A DNA stretch of 8,520 nt. Source: SLAN01 sp046545955 (GTDB taxonomy: Bacteria > Spirochaetota > Spirochaetia > DSM-27196 > SKKC01). Location of the stretch: NCBI GenBank assembly GCA_046545955.1, contig JBKGYS010000113.1, forward strand, positions 1 through 8,520, read 5' to 3'. The notes under the pieces were generated by a model, which saw nothing but the letters and a program-made list of their open reading frames with translations, made no database searches and was not told where the DNA came from. The position numbers were made by a program, and so were the translations under genes. Shown in pieces: positions 4,848-8,520 of the stretch (the first letter of the stretch is position 1; every line of letters starts with the position of its first letter).

Positions 4848-6767
4848 GTGAGCTACTTTGTCGACAGCTCGCGGGTTCCTGCACACAGGAACAGAACACT
4901 TTCTGCGCGGGTATTCGTGCACAATAAAGCGCACATCGGAGAGACGAATATTTCACACACATCAAACGCCGCTATAAGAAACGTCGCGATTATCGCGCAC
5001 GTCGATCACGGAAAAACCACGTTAGTCGACGCAATGTTTCGCCGAAGCGGTCTCTTTCGCGAAGGACAGGACGTGGAAGCGCGGCTTATGGACCGCCTGG
5101 ACCTCGAGCGCGAGCGCGGGATTACTATCGCTGCGAAGAACTGCGCGATCGGATGGCATGGAACGAAAGTCAACATTATCGATACGCCGGGGCACGCCGA
5201 CTTCGGTGGCGAGGTCGAACGCGCGTTGAGCATGGCCGACGGAGCGCTTCTGCTCGTCGACGCGGCCGAGGGGCCGCTTCCGCAGACCCGTTTCGTTCTC
5301 AACAAGACCCTCGAAGCGGGCCTTCCGGTCATCGTCGTAATCAATAAAATCGACCGAAAAGACGCGCGTCCGGCGGAGGTCGTCGAGGAGGTAAGCGAGC
5401 TTTTTATCGATCTCGACGCCAACGACGAACAGCTCGACTTTCCCCTGCTCTACGCGATCGCCACCGAGGCGATCGCCTACCGTGATCTCGAAGCGCCGAG
5501 CGAAGACCTCGACGTGCTCCTCGATATGATTCTCGACGTAATCCCGCCGCCGGCCGTACACGAGGACAAGCCGTTTCAGATGCTCGTAAGCGATCTCGGA
5601 TATTCGGATTTTCTCGGGCGGCTGGCCATCGGGAAAACGTGGAATCAGACTGTGAGCGCCAACGACGCGCTTATCCGCATCGACGCTCTCGGCCGGACGA
5701 AGCCGCTGAAAGTAAATAAGCTTCAAGTATACGAGGGCCTGTCGATCGTCGAGACGAAGTCGGCCGAGCCGGGGGATGTTGTCGTGCTCTCAGGGCTCGA
5801 TGAGGTACACATTGGCGACACGATCTGTACCCGGGATGCCCCCCGCGCTATGCGTCGACTTACTGTCGACGAGCCGACCGTCTCGATGCTTTTCCTGCGC
5901 AATACGGGCCCGTACGCCGGGCGGGAGGGAACGCACGTTCAAGCGACGAAACTCGGCGACAGGCTTCAACGCGAGACGCTTCGTAACGTGTCGCTTCGCG
6001 TCGAAGAGAGCGCGGATAAGGAAGGGTTTCTCGTAAGCGGTCGCGGTGAGTTTCAGATGGCCATTCTCATAGAAACCATGCGTCGTGAGGGTTTCGAGAT
6101 GTGTGTCGGTCGCCCCGAAGTGATATACGGAAAGGCAGACGACGGAACGCTCACCGAGCCGATCGAACACGTTTTTATTGACTGCGGGGAGGAGTTCACA
6201 GGGGTCATCACCGAGAAGCTTTCGATGCGCCGTGGCCGAATGGAAGGCCTTGTGAATCACGGAAACGGGCGCGCGAGGCTGGAGTTCAGCGTACCGTCGC
6301 GAGCGCTTATCGGCTTTCGCGACGAGCTTCTGACCGATACCCGGGGAACCGGCATCATGAATGCGTATCTGGAGGGGTATGAGCGGTATCGCGGAGATTT
6401 TCCGAGCCGGTTCACCGGTTCGCTCGTGAGCGACCGGCAGGGAACGGCCGTTGCCTACGCCCTGTTTAACCTGGAGCCGCGGGGTTCCATGTTTATCGCA
6501 CCCGGAGAGCTCGTGTATGAGGGGATGGTGGTCGGCGAGCACAATCGCGACAGCGATCTCGAGGTGAATCCGACGAAGACCAAAAAGCTCACCAATATGC
6601 GCGCCGCGGGCCGGGACGACAACGTCATTCTCACTCCGCCACACGTCATGACGCTCGAGGCGGCGATTAACTTCGTGAAGGACGACGAGCTTGTCGAAAT
6701 TACCCCGAAATCGATTCGCATTCGAAAGCGGGTTCTTCAGTCGAGCGAGCGGAAGAAGCTTCGCTAA
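4848..6767 (+). CDS. typA: Translational GTPase TypA/BipA
   Basis: Ribosome-associated GTPase of the EF-G superfamily, involved in 50S subunit assembly and in stress or cold growth. Numbered from the GTG at 4848 (639 aa): G1 AHVDHGKTT at 50-58, switch I RGITIAAK at 90-97, G3 DTPGH at 112-116 and G4 NKID at 166-169. An EF-Tu-like domain II follows, then domains III and V, and the BipA-specific C-terminal domain containing RGSMFIAPGELVYEGMVVGE at 545-564 and NPTKTKKLTNMR at 574-585. Family members are about 600-615 residues and begin just before the IRNVAIIAHVDHGK block. The first 34 residues here therefore look extraneous and use atypical codons (AGA, AGG, CCT). Candidate starts are GTG 4848 (AAGG six bases upstream), GTG 4917 (no good ribosome site, 616 aa) and ATT 4950 (GGAGAG six bases upstream, 605 aa). 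The function is certain; the start is not. Its 3' end overlaps the convergent gene by four bases. Confidence 0.97.
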   Translation: MSYFVDSSRVPAHRNRTLSARVFVHNKAHIGETNISHTSNAAIRNVAIIAHVDHGKTTLVDAMFRRSGLFREGQDVEARLMDRLDLERERGITIAAKNCAIGWHGTKVNIIDTPGHADFGGEVERALSMADGALLLVDAAEGPLPQTRFVLNKTLEAGLPVIVVINKIDRKDARPAEVVEEVSELFIDLDANDEQLDFPLLYAIATEAIAYRDLEAPSEDLDVLLDMILDVIPPPAVHEDKPFQMLVSDLGYSDFLGRLAIGKTWNQTVSANDALIRIDALGRTKPLKVNKLQVYEGLSIVETKSAEPGDVVVLSGLDEVHIGDTICTRDAPRAMRRLTVDEPTVSMLFLRNTGPYAGREGTHVQATKLGDRLQRETLRNVSLRVEESADKEGFLVSGRGEFQMAILIETMRREGFEMCVGRPEVIYGKADDGTLTEPIEHVFIDCGEEFTGVITEKLSMRRGRMEGLVNHGNGRARLEFSVPSRALIGFRDELLTDTRGTGIMNAYLEGYERYRGDFPSRFTGSLVSDRQGTAVAYALFNLEPRGSMFIAPGELVYEGMVVGEHNRDSDLEVNPTKTKKLTNMRAAGRDDNVILTPPHVMTLEAAINFVKDDELVEITPKSIRIRKRVLQSSERKKLR

Positions 6768-7264
6768 ATCCTGTTTTCAGGGTCAGGCTCGCCCGGCGAA
6801 CCGGCTCCACCGTATTGGACCGCATCCGTCATCCACATATCTTCGTAGGGCGGATCGCTCTGTTTCGAAAGAATGAACAAATATTCGTGTGTCGAGCCGT
6901 CGGCCCGCGAGATATTCGCCGAGACTGCTGCCACGTCATCATTCGCCACGACCTCCCGAACTTCGGAGGATTCATGGTTGAGCATAGGCCGATACGCCGG
7001 GCTTCTAAACAGGTCTGCGAACCGATCGAGTGGGCCTGTCGACTCCCGGTTTGCCGGGGAGGCGAAGCTGAATGTCTTCTCGATTCCATCGTTATCCGGT
7101 CCGTTATCCCGTAGCGCGTCCAGCTGTATTCGCACAACCTCTCTCGGTTCCAGGTCTTCGGCGGGCCCGTGCGTATCGGCTGATGCGCTAACGCCCGCGA
7201 TAAGAAAAGCGGCTGCCGTGACCGACCAGGCAGCCATGACACGCCTCGACGATTGACAAATCAT
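6764..7264 (-). CDS. Exported DUF4864-like protein of unknown function
   Basis: This 166-residue protein has a signal peptide: RR at 7-8, a hydrophobic core at about 11-24 and a likely cleavage after ASA at residue 29. The mature part opens with PREVVRIQLDALRDN and contains FSFASPANRESTGPLDRFAD (65-84), followed by a SPAYRPML segment. This is the pattern I associate with DUF4864 proteins, small domains of unknown function with an NTF2-like look. The ATG at 7264 is chosen because GGGAGGT lies seven bases upstream and it places the signal peptide at the N-terminus; a GTG at 7300 would add 12 residues and bury that ribosome site. The C-terminus is rich in Gly, Pro and acidic residues. It converges on typA, with stop codons overlapping by four bases. 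Location is probably periplasmic. No partner gene is evident. Confidence 0.75.
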   Translation of the reverse strand: MICQSSRRVMAAWSVTAAAFLIAGVSASADTHGPAEDLEPREVVRIQLDALRDNGPDNDGIEKTFSFASPANRESTGPLDRFADLFRSPAYRPMLNHESSEVREVVANDDVAAVSANISRADGSTHEYLFILSKQSDPPYEDMWMTDAVQYGGAGSPGEPDPENRI

Positions 7265-7534
7265 CTGTCGTACCTCCCTATAAGAAGGTATTACCCGCAC
7301 GGTGCGATCGTCAGGAACTCTTACTCGTTTTCGGAGGCTCGGAGAACGAAGGCTGACAAAATGGTGCGCTCGGTACTGTTGCCCGGCCAGCGAAACGCCG
7401 CACCGTCAACCCGATAGCGCGAGCGGGGGTACGCCATAGCTCGATTATCCGCGCGGTATCGTGTCGGGCGAAAGCTCTCCTCGCTGCAAGTGAAAAAAAG
7501 AGCGCGGGCACAGCGATTCAGATGATATACAGAA
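7265..7534. other. Spacer between tRNA-Thr and the DUF4864-like gene
   Basis: About 270 bases without a convincing gene. A 66-codon GTG-initiated minus-strand frame here (7511-7311) has no ribosome binding site and no recognisable motif. On the minus strand a run of seven T (7499-7493) lies about 36 bases beyond the tRNA 3' end. It could contribute to termination, but I see no strong stem before it. No good promoter for the DUF4864-like gene was found. Confidence 0.5.
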
Positions 7535-7608
7535 AGCCACCTGCCGGATTCGAACCGGCGACCCCGAGATTACAAGTCACGTGCTCTGGCCAGCTGAGCT
7601 AAGGTGGC
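7535..7608 (-). tRNA. tRNA-Thr (anticodon UGU)
   Basis: A 74-nucleotide cloverleaf on the minus strand. The acceptor stem GCCACCT/AGGTGGC is perfect. The D-arm is GCTC...GAGC and the T-arm GCCGG-TTCGAAT-CCGGC. The anticodon loop is CTTGTAA (7576-7570) with anticodon TGT (7574-7572), reading ACA. The anticodon stem CGTGA/TCTCG has one U-U mismatch at positions 29-41. The discriminator is T and CCA is not encoded. It lies 44 bases downstream of map on the same strand. A possible own promoter is TTGACT (complement of 7670-7675), 17 bp, TAGCGT (complement of 7647-7652), with a weak -10. Confidence 0.96.
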
Positions 7609-7629
7609 GTTTAAGCGTGCGGGTAAGCT

Positions 7630-7647
7630 TACCGATTGCGCTCGGTA
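7630..7647 (-). repeat. Hairpin between map and tRNA-Thr
   Basis: TACCGA (7630-7635) and TCGGTA (7642-7647) form a 6-bp stem with a 6-base loop. It overlaps the palindrome GGTAAGCTTACC (7622-7633), so the two structures are mutually exclusive. No T-run follows on the minus strand. It may be a processing or pause site between map mRNA and the tRNA. Confidence 0.4.
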
Positions 7648-7652
7648 CGCTA

Positions 7653-8519
7653 CTAAAAGAAGGGGGGAAAGTCAACGTCGCTTGCGCGCGAGCCTGTGAG
7701 GATACGCGCACGGTTGTGCTCGATTGAAACCGTATGTTCGAACTGCGCGCACGATGAACCGCCGGCGGCAACGAGACCATGACCATCCTCGCGCATTACA
7801 AGCACGTCATCTGCGAGACTTACAACCGGCTCGATGGTAATTATCTGACCCGAGCGCAGCACCCGATTCCGTAGCGAATCGCTGGAAGCTGCGATATGCT
7901 GCGGATTCGGGTGATACGGGATCGTAGGAGGTTCGTGCAGCGCGCGCCCTACCCCGTGCCCGCAGCACTCCGGCTGGACAACAAGCCCGTAGCCCTCGGC
8001 AGCGCGTCGTATAGTCTGCGCAACATAGCCGACGGTTACGCCGTCTTTGAGTACGCCGATTCCGGCCATACAGGCGGCATAGGCGCCCTTTAAAAGCCTC
8101 GCGTGGTCGGCGTCGACAGGCCCTACAGCGAATGTCCAGGCGGCGTCGGCGAACCAGCCCGCCCGTTCAACCGCTACGTCCACGGTTACAAGCTGTCCCG
8201 AGGGGATCGGGACATCGTCGGGTATGCCGTGGACCGCGACCAGCCCTGGATTTACACAACAGACGGAGGGATAATCACGGTAACCGGCGAGCGCGGGGGC
8301 GAGATCCCGCTGCTCGATAAACGCGCGGACCGTTGCTTCGATATCGAGCCCGGTAATGCCCGGCTCAATTCGCCGCGATATCTGTTCGAAAAGCTCGGCA
8401 AGGTGTCGACCGTTCTGCCGCACGCGCGCGATCTCGCCTTTCGTTCGAAAGGCTGCCTGCCCTGAAAGCGCTTCACCCGGGAACCGACTATTGCTGTTTT
8501 CGATCTGCCGTTTAAACAT
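7653..8519 (-). CDS. map: Type I methionine aminopeptidase
   Basis: A 288-residue cytosolic metalloprotease that removes the initiator methionine from nascent proteins. The five metal ligands of the pita-bread fold are present: Asp114 (TVDVAV), Asp125 (FADAAWTF), His188 (GHGVGRALHEPP), Glu230 (TIEPVV) and Glu261 (FEHTVSI). The substrate-binding histidines are His97 (VHGIPDD) and His195. The catalytic domain starts at about residue 25 (FRTKGEIARVRQNGRHL). The protein thus has an N-terminal extension of about 24 residues relative to the typical 250-265-residue enzyme, with no zinc-finger motif in it. The ATG at 8519 is the last plausible start before the domain; only one base precedes it in the window, so its ribosome binding site cannot be seen and the gene could begin further upstream. 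tRNA-Thr follows 44 bases after its stop. Confidence 0.95.
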   Translation of the reverse strand: MFKRQIENSNSRFPGEALSGQAAFRTKGEIARVRQNGRHLAELFEQISRRIEPGITGLDIEATVRAFIEQRDLAPALAGYRDYPSVCCVNPGLVAVHGIPDDVPIPSGQLVTVDVAVERAGWFADAAWTFAVGPVDADHARLLKGAYAACMAGIGVLKDGVTVGYVAQTIRRAAEGYGLVVQPECCGHGVGRALHEPPTIPYHPNPQHIAASSDSLRNRVLRSGQIITIEPVVSLADDVLVMREDGHGLVAAGGSSCAQFEHTVSIEHNRARILTGSRASDVDFPPFF

Positions 8520-8520
8520 A

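Noticed and set aside
4380..4934. 184-codon minus-strand frame across the 13-bp repeat
   Set aside because: It spans the end of the rhodanese gene, the GC-rich spacer and the repeat; the repeat is not a multiple of three and the product shows no coherent domain.
5790..6644. 284-codon open frame on the minus strand opposite typA
   Set aside because: The opposite strand encodes well-conserved TypA domains. The antisense product has no motif and no ribosome site was noted.
7311..7511. 66-codon GTG-initiated minus-strand frame between tRNA-Thr and the DUF4864-like gene
   Set aside because: No Shine-Dalgarno sequence, Arg/Ala/Ser-rich without motif, and located in an otherwise promoter/terminator-like spacer.

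Overview
The window is a GC-rich bacterial chromosome segment with dense coding, strong GGAGG-type ribosome binding sites and acidic exported proteins. Taxonomy cannot be fixed from sequence alone. The thiosulfate-channel gene set and the look of TypA would fit a free-living or haloalkaliphilic spirochaete; this is an inference of low to moderate confidence.

Region 1 (1-3562, minus strand) is a sulfur-handling operon, transcribed right to left. It begins with a membrane-anchored, probably beta-propeller protein of unknown function (3562-2372). Next come a YeeE/TsuA-type thiosulfate channel (2336-1332), a membrane-anchored two-domain rhodanese (1332-421), a TusA/YeeD-like sulfur carrier (323-66) and the first 21 codons of a further gene (64-1) cut by the window edge. 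Junctions are tight: YeeE and rhodanese share a TAATG, and the tusA stop is one base from the next ATG.

Region 2 (3563-4610) holds a short divergent control region followed by a second, cytoplasmic two-domain rhodanese on the plus strand. The control region has a plus-strand sigma70-like promoter flanked by operator-like inverted repeats. Together regions 1 and 2 suggest a thiosulfate uptake and sulfane-sulfur relay: rhodanese and propeller probably on the outer face of the membrane, channel in the membrane, TusA carrier and soluble rhodanese inside.

Region 3 (4611-6767) is a non-coding, inverted-repeat-rich stretch with a perfect 4 x 13-bp tandem repeat, then typA/bipA, a ribosome-associated translational GTPase. 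The typA start codon is ambiguous and may be a rare ATT.

Region 4 (6764-8520, minus strand) contains housekeeping genes: type I methionine aminopeptidase (map), tRNA-Thr(UGU), and a small exported DUF4864-like protein whose 3' end overlaps the typA 3' end by four bases. No insertion sequence, CRISPR array, phage gene or origin was seen.
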